DNA from: Candidatus Bathyarchaeota archaeon | GTDB taxonomy: Archaea; Thermoproteota; Bathyarchaeia; TCS64 | Direction of reading: 5' to 3' | Length of the DNA: 64,000 nucleotides | Assembly (NCBI GenBank): GCA_018396865.1 | Contig: JAGTRB010000004.1 | Coordinates: forward strand, 1-64,000 | Shown here: piece by piece, positions 43,463 through 51,269 of the stretch | How positions within the stretch are numbered: the stretch's first letter is position 1 | How the letters are laid out: each line of letters starts with the position of its first letter | The notes under the pieces: generated by a model | Seen by the model: the letters and a program-made list of their open reading frames with translations, nothing else | The model's database searches: none | What the model was told of the DNA's origin: nothing | Position numbers and translations under genes: made by a program

Positions 43463-45637
43463 TTGAGCAGTGTTCAACTGAAGGTGGCTGAGGCGAAACA
43501 GCAGAGGGATGTGGGGAGGAGCATCGCCAGGATTGATGCCGAGACCATGAAGGCATTGGAGGTAACAGTGGGTGATGTAATAGAGATAACGGGGAAGAAG
43601 ACCACCGCCGCGAAGGCCTGGCCAGCCTATCCCGAGGATCAGGGGCTCATGATAATAAGGATAGATGGCTTCATAAGGAAGAACTGCGGGGCCTCCATAA
43701 ACGAGTATGTCACCGTTAAGAAGGCGGAGGTTGAATATGCCCTTTCAGTCAAGCTTGCGCCTGTAGATATACGGATAAGCGTAGACAGCGACTTCGTCAG
43801 GTTCGTCAAGGATAGATTGATAGATAGGCCCTGCACAAGGGGGGATACACTCCTCATAATGATGCTGGGCCACTCGGTTCCATTCATGGTGGTCAGCACC
43901 AAGCCTAATGGGATTGTGAAGATCTCGCCTACCGCCGAGGCGACCATCCTGGCCGAGCCAGTGCCGGAGCTTGAGATGCCCAGCAGGACGACATACGAGG
44001 ATATAGGAGGTCTCGACGAGGCCATCCAAAGGATCAGGGAGATGGTAGAGCTCCCACTGAGGCATCCTGAGATATTCCAAAGGCTTGGTATCGACCCCCC
44101 GAAGGGGGTCCTCCTCCACGGTCCTCCAGGTACGGGAAAGACCCTCCTGGCTAGGGCGGTTGCGAACGAGTCTGAGGCGAACTTCTACGCTGTCAACGGG
44201 CCTGAGATAATGAGCAAGTTCTACGGCGAGTCGGAGGCTAGGATGAGGAAGATCTTCGAGGATGCCGAGAAGAATGCGCCAAGCATAGTCTTCATAGATG
44301 AGATAGACGCCATCGCTCCTAAGAGGAGTGAGGTCACGGGAGAGGTTGAGAGGAGGGTTGTAGCCCAGCTGCTCGCCTCTATGGACGGGCTTAAGGGGAG
44401 GGGGAACGTCATAGTCATAGGGGCCACAAACAGGCCGGACGCATTAGACCCCGCGCTCAGGAGGCCAGGTAGATTCGACAGGGAGATAGAGATAGGGATA
44501 CCGGACGCCAAGGGGAGGCTTGAGATCCTCCAGATCCACACAAGAGGGATGCCACTAGCGAAGGATGTGGACCTGAAAAGGATGGCCGAGATAACCCATG
44601 GATATACCGGAGCGGACTTGGCGGCCCTGTGCAGGGAGGCAGCCATGAAGGCCCTCAGGCGATACCTCCCGAAGATCAATCTGGAGGAGAAGAAGATACC
44701 CCACGAGCTACTGGAACAGATGGAGGTGACCAACGAGGACATGATGAACGCCTTCAGGGAGATAACACCGACGGCCATGAGGGAGGTCTACATAGAGACC
44801 CCAAATGTAAAGTGGGAGGACATAGGTGGGCTCGAAGATGTCAAGCAGTACCTGAGGGAGGCTGTTGAGTGGCCATTGAAGAACCCCGAGGCCTTCAAGC
44901 GCTTCGGGATAACCCCTCCAAAGGGGATCCTCCTCTACGGCCCTCCTGGAAGCGGGAAGACCCTCCTTGGAAGGGCTGTTGCAACGGAGTCAGAGGCCAA
45001 TTTCATATCAGTTAGGGGGCCGGAGATATTCAGCAAGTGGGTTGGAGAGTCTGAGAAGGCGATAAGGGAGATCTTCAGGAAGGCCAGGATGGCAGCTCCC
45101 TCCATCGTATTCCTCGACGAGTTCGATTCCATAGCCCCGAGCAGGGGTATGGACATCTCAGATTCCAGGGTGACTGAGAGGGTGATAAGCCAGCTCCTCA
45201 CAGAGATAGATGGGTTGGTGACCCTCCAGAACGTGGTGGTCATAGCCGCCACAAATAGGCCTGACATCCTAGACCCGGCCGTGTTGAGGCCCGGGAGGCT
45301 TGACAGGAGGATCTACGTGCCACCTCCAGATGAGAACGCTAGGCTCAGGATACTGGAGATAAAGACCAAGAACATGCCCCTGGATAAGAGCGTGGACCTA
45401 GCCCTTCTGGCTAAGAAGATGGCCGGATATTCTGGGGCCGATATAGAGTCAGTCTGCAGGGAGGCGGCATTCTACGCCATGAGGCGGGATATTAACTCAG
45501 GCGTCATAACTCTAGAGGACTTCGAGAAGGCCCTATCCGAGGTTTCACCGTCGATAACCCCAGACATGGAGAAATGGTATATCGATATCTCGAAGAGATT
45601 CAGGGAGCCCCAGAGGAGGCCCATCGCCATAGCATAG
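43463..45637 (+). CDS. CDC48/VCP-like AAA ATPase
   Basis: The 724-residue protein has a CDC48 N-domain (residues about 1-175, opening [20 protein letters not shown]) and two AAA modules. D1 has Walker [10 protein letters not shown] and Walker [15 protein letters not shown]2 has YGPPGSGKT and [13 protein letters not shown]. Both have the NRPD/RRPGR(F/L)D arginine-finger regions. It unfolds proteins for the proteasome or remodels complexes. The C-terminus is short and has no hydrophobic-tyrosine-X motif (it ends QRRPIAIA). The start is TTG at 43463 behind GGGAGGG. It is co-transcribed with the next two genes. Confidence 0.96.
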   Translation: MSSVQLKVAEAKQQRDVGRSIARIDAETMKALEVTVGDVIEITGKKTTAAKAWPAYPEDQGLMIIRIDGFIRKNCGASINEYVTVKKAEVEYALSVKLAPVDIRISVDSDFVRFVKDRLIDRPCTRGDTLLIMMLGHSVPFMVVSTKPNGIVKISPTAEATILAEPVPELEMPSRTTYEDIGGLDEAIQRIREMVELPLRHPEIFQRLGIDPPKGVLLHGPPGTGKTLLARAVANESEANFYAVNGPEIMSKFYGESEARMRKIFEDAEKNAPSIVFIDEIDAIAPKRSEVTGEVERRVVAQLLASMDGLKGRGNVIVIGATNRPDALDPALRRPGRFDREIEIGIPDAKGRLEILQIHTRGMPLAKDVDLKRMAEITHGYTGADLAALCREAAMKALRRYLPKINLEEKKIPHELLEQMEVTNEDMMNAFREITPTAMREVYIETPNVKWEDIGGLEDVKQYLREAVEWPLKNPEAFKRFGITPPKGILLYGPPGSGKTLLGRAVATESEANFISVRGPEIFSKWVGESEKAIREIFRKARMAAPSIVFLDEFDSIAPSRGMDISDSRVTERVISQLLTEIDGLVTLQNVVVIAATNRPDILDPAVLRPGRLDRRIYVPPPDENARLRILEIKTKNMPLDKSVDLALLAKKMAGYSGADIESVCREAAFYAMRRDINSGVITLEDFEKALSEVSPSITPDMEKWYIDISKRFREPQRRPIAIA

Positions 45638-45889
45638 GTGGATAGGGTGAAGTTGAGGCTGGTGGCATCCTCCATTTTAGATATACTTGAGAGGGAAGGC
45701 GCGGGGGAGGAGGAGGAGATATATAAGCAGATCCAGAGGCTCCACGGAGATATCGATAGACGCATGTTCGAGGAACTCCTTATGTGCCTTGAGATCCAGG
45801 GGCTGATCAGGGTGAGCGATCTATCTAGAGATAGACGGAGGATAGAGCCGGTGAGGAGCGAGGGTTGGGGGTCCAGCTCGGAGATATAA
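45638..45889 (+). CDS. Small helix-turn-helix-like protein between CDC48 and FEN1
   Basis: This 83-residue protein begins with GTG immediately after the CDC48 stop and overlaps the FEN1 start by 25 bases, so it is translationally coupled to both. The helical pattern (VASSILDILEREGAG, IYKQIQRLHGDID, FEELLMCLEIQGLIRVSD) has the shape of a winged-helix domain with a recognition helix and wing. No metal site or membrane segment is seen. I do not recognise a named family. Position suggests a role linked to replication or protein remodelling, but that is inference. Confidence 0.7.
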   Translation: MDRVKLRLVASSILDILEREGAGEEEEIYKQIQRLHGDIDRRMFEELLMCLEIQGLIRVSDLSRDRRRIEPVRSEGWGSSSEI

Positions 45890-46911
45890 TCAAGCCAAAG
45901 AAAATCTCACTGGAAGATCTCTCAGGAAAGGTGTTAGCCTTCGACGGCCATAACATACTTTATCAATTCCTCGCCATCATAAGGGGGAAGAGGGGGGAAC
46001 CCCTAAGAGATAGAGAGGGCAGGGTGACAAGCCATCTAAGCGGACTTCTATACAGAAACTCAAATCTTGTCGAAGCCGGCATAAAGGTCGCATATGTATT
46101 CGACGGCAAGCCCCACGAGTTCAAGTCTAGGACCCTAGAGGGGAGGATGGAGGCTAGGAGGGAGGCCCAAGCAAAATACGAGGAGGCGCTCAGGGAGGGG
46201 AGGGTCGAGGAGGCCAAGAGATACGCACAGCAGGCCGTAACAGCTACGGCATCCATGGTTGAGGAGGCGAAGAGGCTCCTCACCCTCATGGGGCTTCCCT
46301 GGGTCCAAGCGCCAGGCGAAGGAGAAGCCCAGTCGGCCTACATGGCTCGTAGGGGGGATGTATGGGCTGCGGCCAGCCAAGACTACGACTCCCTATTATT
46401 CGGAGCCCCACGCCTAGTTAGGAACCTCTCAATCACTGGCAAGAGGAAGCTACCTGGCAGAAACCTGTATATCAAGATCGAGCCGGAACTCATAGAACTC
46501 GAACCCCTTCTGAGGGATCTAGAGATCGACCTGGAGCAGCTGGTGGATATAGGTATCCTCGTCGGGACAGACTACAACCCTGAGGGGGTTAGGGGCGTAG
46601 GCCCGAAGAAGGCACTTAAGCTAATCAAAGAAAACGGGAGCCTCGAAAAGGTGCTCATAAATCTCCATGAAGCCAGATTCTTGCATCCGCCTGATGAGAT
46701 AAAGGAACTCTTCCTAAACCCCCCAGTAACAAATGATTATAGGTTGATATGGAGACAACCGGATGAGGAGGGGATAATTAAATTCCTGTGTGAAGAAAGG
46801 GACTTCGATGAGGCGAGAGTGATGAAGGCCATAGAGTGCCTAAAAAAGGGATATAATAGGATGCGAGAAGAAACGACTTTAGAAAGATGGTTTTATAACG
46901 GCTTAAGCTAG
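45865..46911 (+). CDS. fen: Flap endonuclease 1
   Basis: The 348-residue protein begins MGVQLGDIIKPKKISLEDLSGKVLAFDGHN (the last Asp a metal ligand). It also contains VAYVFDGKPHEFK, QAPGEGEAQSAYMA, SQDYDSLLFG and GTDYNPEGVRGVGPKKALKLI, all standard FEN1 motifs. It removes 5' flaps in Okazaki-fragment processing and repair. The C-terminus ETTLERWFYNGLS fits a PCNA-binding PIP box, although the usual first glutamine is glutamate. The start is TTG at 45865 within the end of the previous gene. Symbol by family. Confidence 0.96.
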   Translation: MGVQLGDIIKPKKISLEDLSGKVLAFDGHNILYQFLAIIRGKRGEPLRDREGRVTSHLSGLLYRNSNLVEAGIKVAYVFDGKPHEFKSRTLEGRMEARREAQAKYEEALREGRVEEAKRYAQQAVTATASMVEEAKRLLTLMGLPWVQAPGEGEAQSAYMARRGDVWAAASQDYDSLLFGAPRLVRNLSITGKRKLPGRNLYIKIEPELIELEPLLRDLEIDLEQLVDIGILVGTDYNPEGVRGVGPKKALKLIKENGSLEKVLINLHEARFLHPPDEIKELFLNPPVTNDYRLIWRQPDEEGIIKFLCEERDFDEARVMKAIECLKKGYNRMREETTLERWFYNGLS

Positions 46912-47049
46912 AGGATGAATATATAAAGATAAAATTAAATGGTGGAAAGTCTTAATAGTCTTATTTTTAGAATAAATTGCAAAGAATATTTAGGATTATT
47001 TAACTATTTATAAACCAGCTCATTCGATACCGATCTCCATCGAAAAGTG

Positions 47050-47092
47050 GGACATAATTTATGTCCATTTTTAGTAAATTTGTCATGACAAA
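47050..47092. repeat. Two adjacent perfect palindromes
   Basis: GGACATAA-T-TTATGTCC occupies 47050-47066 and is followed by a T run; TTTGTCATGACAAA occupies 47079-47092. The first could act as a hairpin terminator for the CDC48-FEN1 transcript; either could be a dimeric regulator site. Function is unproven. Confidence 0.5.
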
Positions 47093-47374
47093 AAATAACC
47101 GAGAATTATGGCCAAGAACCTAAATGGAGCTTTATTTGAGTTTTAATGGAAACTGGGGGACTGAAGGCCATAGGGAGCAACTCATAAGAAAAGCGCTAAA
47201 TTCATGAGCTCTTTTAGAAAGCTTCGAGGCAGCACATGGATGCCTTATAGATTAAGCAGTTTCAAGAGTTCGGATATAAAAAATATCCCTTAACTACAAG
47301 GCGAGGTTTTATTTAGTAAGGCGTCGAGTTCATGCTCTGTGAAGTAGCTCCTTATTCCAGTCAAACCCCTTCAC

Positions 47375-47708
47375 ATGTTCTGGGGTAGCCCCGGAACAGA
47401 GGTCCTGGCCGAGAGGGGGATAGCAGGCCTTACCCCCATCAGAGAACTGACGAAGATGGCTTTTATTGTTGAGGCGGGTCTGAGAAAGATCCCCGACGGC
47501 CTCATTCCCACTTCGAAGTAGAACTCAGAGACCTCCTCTTCGGCTTCAGAAACGCATCCCTCAAGGCTAGACTAAGCCATCGGGCGACCCCATCCTAGAC
47601 AAGTTAGCCTCAAGACCCTTTATAATGTTTCCAGAAGAAGATATCTGGATGAAGACCCTAGTAGAATTCGGCCTGTCAACCCCCTTAAATGGGGATGAGC
47701 CGAGATGA
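47375..47708 (+). pseudogene. Decayed coding sequence of unknown family
   Basis: Three short frames follow one another. The first is a 48-codon frame at 47375-47521 (MFWGSPGTEVLAERG, ending GLRKIPDGLIPTSK). The second is a 28-codon frame at 47512-47598 in another phase (FEVELRDLLFGFRNASLKAR). The third is a 27-codon ATG frame at 47625-47708. The composition is protein-like and the first two join smoothly if one frameshift is removed, which suggests a broken gene. I do not recognise the parent family. Confidence 0.35.
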
Positions 47709-47860
47709 CGCGCAGATATGCGCATAAAAGGGTGAACCTAACCTCTATGTGGAAGAACTTCATAAAGCCCGAGAAATGGTTCTCAACCTCTAAGAACCTC
47801 GAATTCTGCCTAAAAAAGATGATTACTGCCTTTTGATCAGCTAATTTCCTAAAAGAGGAG

Positions 47861-47932
47861 TGGGCCGGGCCGGGTTCGAACCGGCGACCACCGCCGCGTC
47901 AAGGCGGTGTCATACCACTAGACCACCGGCCC
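47861..47932 (-). tRNA. tRNA-Val(GAC), no intron
   Basis: On the minus strand GGGCCGG (47932-47926) pairs with CCGGCCC (47868-47862), followed by A73 at 47861; CCA is not encoded. The D arm is GTC..GAC, the anticodon stem CCGCC/GGCGG with loop TTGACGC gives anticodon GAC, and the T arm is GCCGG-TTCGAAC-CCGGC. Every stem is fully paired. Unlike the other tRNAs here it has no intron. Confidence 0.95.
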
Positions 47933-48003
47933 ATTATCCAATGAGTTCTCCAACTTAAGATTTCGATTGTCCCCCTTTTTCTCTCTTTCGCTCCATGATG
48001 TAT

Positions 48004-50061
48004 TTAGGTTTGGTCTCTTCTCTCCATCCGGATTAGGCCCATCTTCTCTAGGAAGCCAAAGTATTCAATGAGGTACCCGACGTCCCTCCTCCCAGTCTCG
48101 AGTTCTAATAGGTCAGCGATGTCTAGGAGGCTTCTCTTTCCATCAGCCCAGTATAGTGCGAGGGTTCCCAGGATCCTGCTCTCCTGATGCCCTCTCTCGA
48201 GCTTCCACAGGGAGTCTCTCTCCTCTCTTGAGAGCCTCCTTACCCAGGGCCTTGTAGATAAGGGCCCCCTGTAGACCCGTTTTGGGATCTTTGAGGCCGC
48301 ATCCTTCTCAGGCTCTTTCAGTCTTTTCTCCTTCTTCTGCATCGGCTTCATTCCCTTTTGTTTAAAGTACTCTTCCAGGGTTAGCTTGGCCAGATACATT
48401 TCCTCCTTCGCGAACCTCTCTAAGTCGGTTATGTGCTTCTCCTCGAGGGCCTTGTAGGCTTTGTTCTCCTCCGAGAGTCTTCTGATGCTCTTGATCGCTT
48501 CGATCCCTCTGTCCAAGAGGAATTTCGCCTTTTCTCCGATGGCTTCTAAATCAGGTAAGGCAGCGTTCTCCGGTCCCTCCTTCTCCGCCTCCTCGATGAC
48601 CCTGTTGGCCTGGGCTCTTATGGTTGAGGCTATCTCAATCCTCTTGCGGGCTGAGGTCTCACCCAGGAGCCAGATGGCCTCCTCCAATCCCGCATCGGCT
48701 ATGAAGTAGGCATAGGTAGCTGTCATTAGGGCCACCTTCCTAAGCATCTCTGGGTCGACTTTGTCGGGTGTATCATAGCTGGTGTGGTAGAACTTATCTG
48801 GCCACTGGATTATCATTGGGCATGGGATCCCCACGGAGGGGTCGCTCAGGATTTGGTGGTCGCTCCCTCCTGAGAATGGAGTGACCGCATACTTGAACAG
48901 GGGGTATCCAGCTGTGCCCGCGAGGTTTCTCCCCTCTACCTTTATCTTGTCCAAGATCGCCTCTAGGAGGGCGTCGGTGTAGGAGGGCATGGCCATAGGA
49001 GGTCTCTCAATTATCAACGGCCCCCCGCATAGGTTCTGGTTCTCCCCCACCATATCGAGATTAATGGCCGCCGCAATCCTCCCAATCCTCCTCTCGTCCT
49101 CCGCCAGCCAGGCGTAGGTTCCTGTCATCTCGGGCATCAGCATAAACCTTATCGTTCTCTTAGGCCTATGGATTTCTCCCCTCTCTATGAGCCTCTGCAG
49201 TGCTCTAGCAGCCTCCAAGAGGGCCGCACAGCCTGAGGCGTTATCGTTCGAGGAGGGTTGTGGATGGCAGATATGGGCTAGGACCAGGACCTCCTCATCG
49301 ATTTCCCCCTTAATAATGGCGACCGCGTTCTCCATAGTCCCTTCATAGAACTTGGAGTCGACCTTGGCCCAGATCTTTAAGGTCTCCCCCTTCTTCATCC
49401 TCTCCTTGGCTAGTCCCCTGAGCCATCTCCCCTTTCTGGGTGATAGGACGAATCCGAAGGCCGGCCTCTCGTCTCCAGCCCACCAGAAGCTTGTGTATTG
49501 GAGGGCGTCGTCGAGGTCTCCCTCCCTTCTAACTGGTGGGAAGGCTCTCATCCCATCGAAGATTATTCCTATGGCTCCCCTACGCTCAACTGCCAGCTCA
49601 TAGACTCGGCTTAGGTCTCCACGGGTTAAGACGACCCTCCCCCTAATATCCAACCCCTCGTATTCGGATTCCTCCTCCCCATCCTCTAGGACCACCAGCT
49701 CCGCCTCCAACCCACTTGTAGGGGTTGGGTGACTCCTCTGGATCAGGCTGAACTTGGAGTCTGACCATCTCGCAAGGACCTGTGCCTCCTCACGGGGTTC
49801 TATCAGCCTCAGCTCTGCACCCCGACAGCTCCACTCCTTAAACATCAGGTTGCTCCAGCAGTATGTTTTACCGTCCGCCGGGTATCTTCTAACCTCCGCC
49901 TCAAGGCCGTATCCCCTCAAGGTCTCAACGGCATAGGTGACCGCATCCCTCAGGCCTGGGCTGCCCTGTATCCTGTGATAACGGCCTAAATCATAAACCA
50001 AGTTTAGAGCGGATTCCCCTGAGATCTCTCTACCAAGCCTTTCTAAAACTTGTCCAAACAC
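48004..50061 (-). CDS. M28-family aminopeptidase with C-terminal helix-turn-helix (DUF4910-like)
   Basis: The frame spans up to 710 residues. Zinc ligands are in VLAHICHPQPSSNDNASG, MPEMTGTY, AAINLDMVGE and FYHTSYDTPDK, and a PA-like insert occurs at about residues 135-235, together giving an M28/DUF4910 aminopeptidase. The last 150 residues form a helical linker and a domain with RSLLDIADLLELETGRRDVGYL, like the winged helix of DUF4910 proteins. The ATG at 50136 overlaps the start of the divergent gene at 50135, which is implausible for both. A GTG at 50061 begins just before the conserved region and is preferred. It is probably cytoplasmic and adds to the peptide-degradation set. Confidence 0.85.
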   Translation of the reverse strand: MFGQVLERLGREISGESALNLVYDLGRYHRIQGSPGLRDAVTYAVETLRGYGLEAEVRRYPADGKTYCWSNLMFKEWSCRGAELRLIEPREEAQVLARWSDSKFSLIQRSHPTPTSGLEAELVVLEDGEEESEYEGLDIRGRVVLTRGDLSRVYELAVERRGAIGIIFDGMRAFPPVRREGDLDDALQYTSFWWAGDERPAFGFVLSPRKGRWLRGLAKERMKKGETLKIWAKVDSKFYEGTMENAVAIIKGEIDEEVLVLAHICHPQPSSNDNASGCAALLEAARALQRLIERGEIHRPKRTIRFMLMPEMTGTYAWLAEDERRIGRIAAAINLDMVGENQNLCGGPLIIERPPMAMPSYTDALLEAILDKIKVEGRNLAGTAGYPLFKYAVTPFSGGSDHQILSDPSVGIPCPMIIQWPDKFYHTSYDTPDKVDPEMLRKVALMTATYAYFIADAGLEEAIWLLGETSARKRIEIASTIRAQANRVIEEAEKEGPENAALPDLEAIGEKAKFLLDRGIEAIKSIRRLSEENKAYKALEEKHITDLERFAKEEMYLAKLTLEEYFKQKGMKPMQKKEKRLKEPEKDAASKIPKRVYRGPLSTRPWVRRLSREERDSLWKLERGHQESRILGTLALYWADGKRSLLDIADLLELETGRRDVGYLIEYFGFLEKMGLIRMERRDQT

Positions 50062-50125
50062 GATTCTAGATTGAACTTTCTCATAATTATGGGTATCCCC
50101 TGGATAGATGCTGAAACAGAAAAAC

Positions 50126-50133
50126 CTATAAAA
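50126..50133 (+). promoter_or_regulatory. TATA box of the divergent small gene
   Basis: CTATAAAA-type box centred at about 50129. Initiation about 26 bases on falls at 50155-50156, inside the frame that opens at 50135, and therefore selects the GTG at 50156 as start. Confidence 0.55.
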
Positions 50134-50155
50134 CATGTTTGTAAATTCTCAGGAT

Positions 50156-50410
50156 GTGAGATCTCTAGCTGATGAGGTGAAAGACTTTATCCAAGAAAGA
50201 TACGTGAAGCCCGCTAGAGATAAGGGTTCCAAGACCATCACCCTAAAGGCAGGTGAGATCCAAAGGGGGATGGGGCTGAAAGGTAAGATCCCGACTATCT
50301 GCTCAGCCCTATCATCAAAAAAACTTCAAGAAATCTGTGGAATACGCCTCCTTAAAAAGGAAGGACCTTCCTGCGGATCAGAAGCTACCTTCACCTACGA
50401 GATCCAATAA
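50156..50410 (+). CDS. Small conserved-looking hypothetical protein
   Basis: The frame opens at an ATG at 50135, but the TATA box at 50126-50133 predicts that transcription begins near 50156. The GTG there gives a leaderless 84-residue protein starting VRSLADEVKDF. It is basic and helical with a KTITLKAGEIQRGMGLKGKIPTICSAL block and two cysteine-containing turns near the end (EICGIRLLKKEGPSCG). The shape suggests a winged-helix or nucleic-acid-binding domain, but no family is recognised. It is divergent from the M28 gene and followed by tRNA-Gly. Confidence 0.65.
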   Translation: MRSLADEVKDFIQERYVKPARDKGSKTITLKAGEIQRGMGLKGKIPTICSALSSKKLQEICGIRLLKKEGPSCGSEATFTYEIQ

Positions 50411-50487
50411 AGTACAAAAAGTTAAGAGAATGATTAATCCCACAAGGCCAAGGCTTAGAGCCCATAGGAAGCTCGTGCCCAGAAAAT

Positions 50488-50497
50488 CTTTATATTA
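50488..50497 (+). promoter_or_regulatory. TATA box of tRNA-Gly
   Basis: CTTTATATTA is centred about 30 bases ahead of the tRNA 5' end at 50523, giving a transcript that begins a few bases upstream of the mature end. Confidence 0.6.
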
Positions 50498-50522
50498 AAA
50501 CTGTGTAAAGTTTAGATCGCCT

Positions 50523-50618
50523 GCCGCGGTAGCTCAGGTGGGAGAGCGTCCGACTTCCCATGGGGGAAGGGCGAGGCTGAAGACCGGAATGTCGAGTGTT
50601 CAAGTCACTCCCGCGGCA
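50523..50618 (+). tRNA. tRNA-Gly(TCC) with an intron of about 23 nt
   Basis: GCCGCGG (50523-50529) pairs with CCGCGGC (50611-50617), then A73; CCA is not encoded. The D stem is GCTC/GAGC and the T arm GAGTG-TTCAAGT-CACTC. The anticodon stem TCCGA (50549-50553) pairs with CCGGA (50584-50588), leaving one A-C mismatch at 31/39. Removing 50560-50582 gives loop CTTCCCA and anticodon TCC. The splice motif is not canonical: CTTC can pair with GAAG (50579-50582), but the 3' bulge is then not three bases. Exact intron ends are therefore uncertain. The identity Gly fits A73 and the loop. Confidence 0.85.
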
Positions 50619-51269
50619 CTATTTACTTCCATCATGGCACTTCCGCCTATTTCCTCTTCCTGAAGAGCGTGTGCCCTAGTGTTTCAGGGGGACCAAGGCT
50701 AGCCCTAGACCTCCTCTATATCCCTGATCCTCTACTTCAAGGACTAGTCCTCTGAGACCCCATTCCTTTATCTCCTTCCTGATCAGGCTTTGGGGTTGGA
50801 TGAACTTGGCGACCTGCTCCTCGAACCCCTCATCCTGGGTTGCTAGGATAAGCTGGCCTCCTTGTAAGCCTCGTCGAAGGATTGGATTGGGTTTTCTAGC
50901 ACCATGAGGTTGTGGGGCAGCCGCCTGGCCATATCGATGAAGACGGCTATGGCTGTGTCAGTGCGAGTGTAATGACGCATTCCACCGATAAAACTCTACT
51001 AGAGTTTCAGGGGCCAAATAATGGGTTTTGGCACATCTTATGATTCACATTAACCTCACACATTCAGATCAATGATGAGAAGATCCTCGCAAAGGATTTA
51101 AAAGATGGGTTGCCGAAACGCCGAGGATCTTGAACTAGGTTCTCCTAATTCTCTTTGAGATCTATTTCACTAAACCCAATGAGTTCCCCAAGAGGCTTAA
51201 GGGTAGTTCATGTGCCCGATAGAGTTCAATATGGGTATCGTTAAAGGGTTGAATATATCTGGTTACAAC
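50619..51269. other. Region holding a decayed minus-strand gene
   Basis: The left two thirds is occupied by the frameshifted gene described at 50676-51044; the part from 51050 to 51269 shows nothing recognisable. A palindrome AAACTCTA-C-TAGAGTTT lies at 50991-51008 inside the decayed gene. Confidence 0.5.
50676..51044 (-). pseudogene. Frameshifted gene of unknown family
   Basis: On the minus strand an open stretch reads THYLAPETLVEFIGGMRHY, TRTDTAIAVFIDMARRLPHN and MVLENPIQSFDEAYKEA, then hits a stop after a frameshift near 50852-50857. The adjacent phase continues without a gap as QLILATQDEGFEEQVAKF, IQPQSLIRKEIKEWGLRG and LVLEVEDQGYRGG to a stop at 50676. Both halves look like genuine protein and join across one indel. 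No start codon in context is seen at the 5' end, so the gene is also truncated. The ILATQDEGF segment has an ATPase-like flavour, but I cannot name a family. Confidence 0.6.

Larger units (their letters stand above)
46912..47860. other. Gene-poor region with palindromes and decayed coding sequence
   Basis: About 950 bases with no intact gene. It contains two perfect palindromes at 47050-47092 (listed separately) and coding-like fragments in different frames at 47375-47708. The rest is AT-rich sequence in which I see nothing further. Confidence 0.5.
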
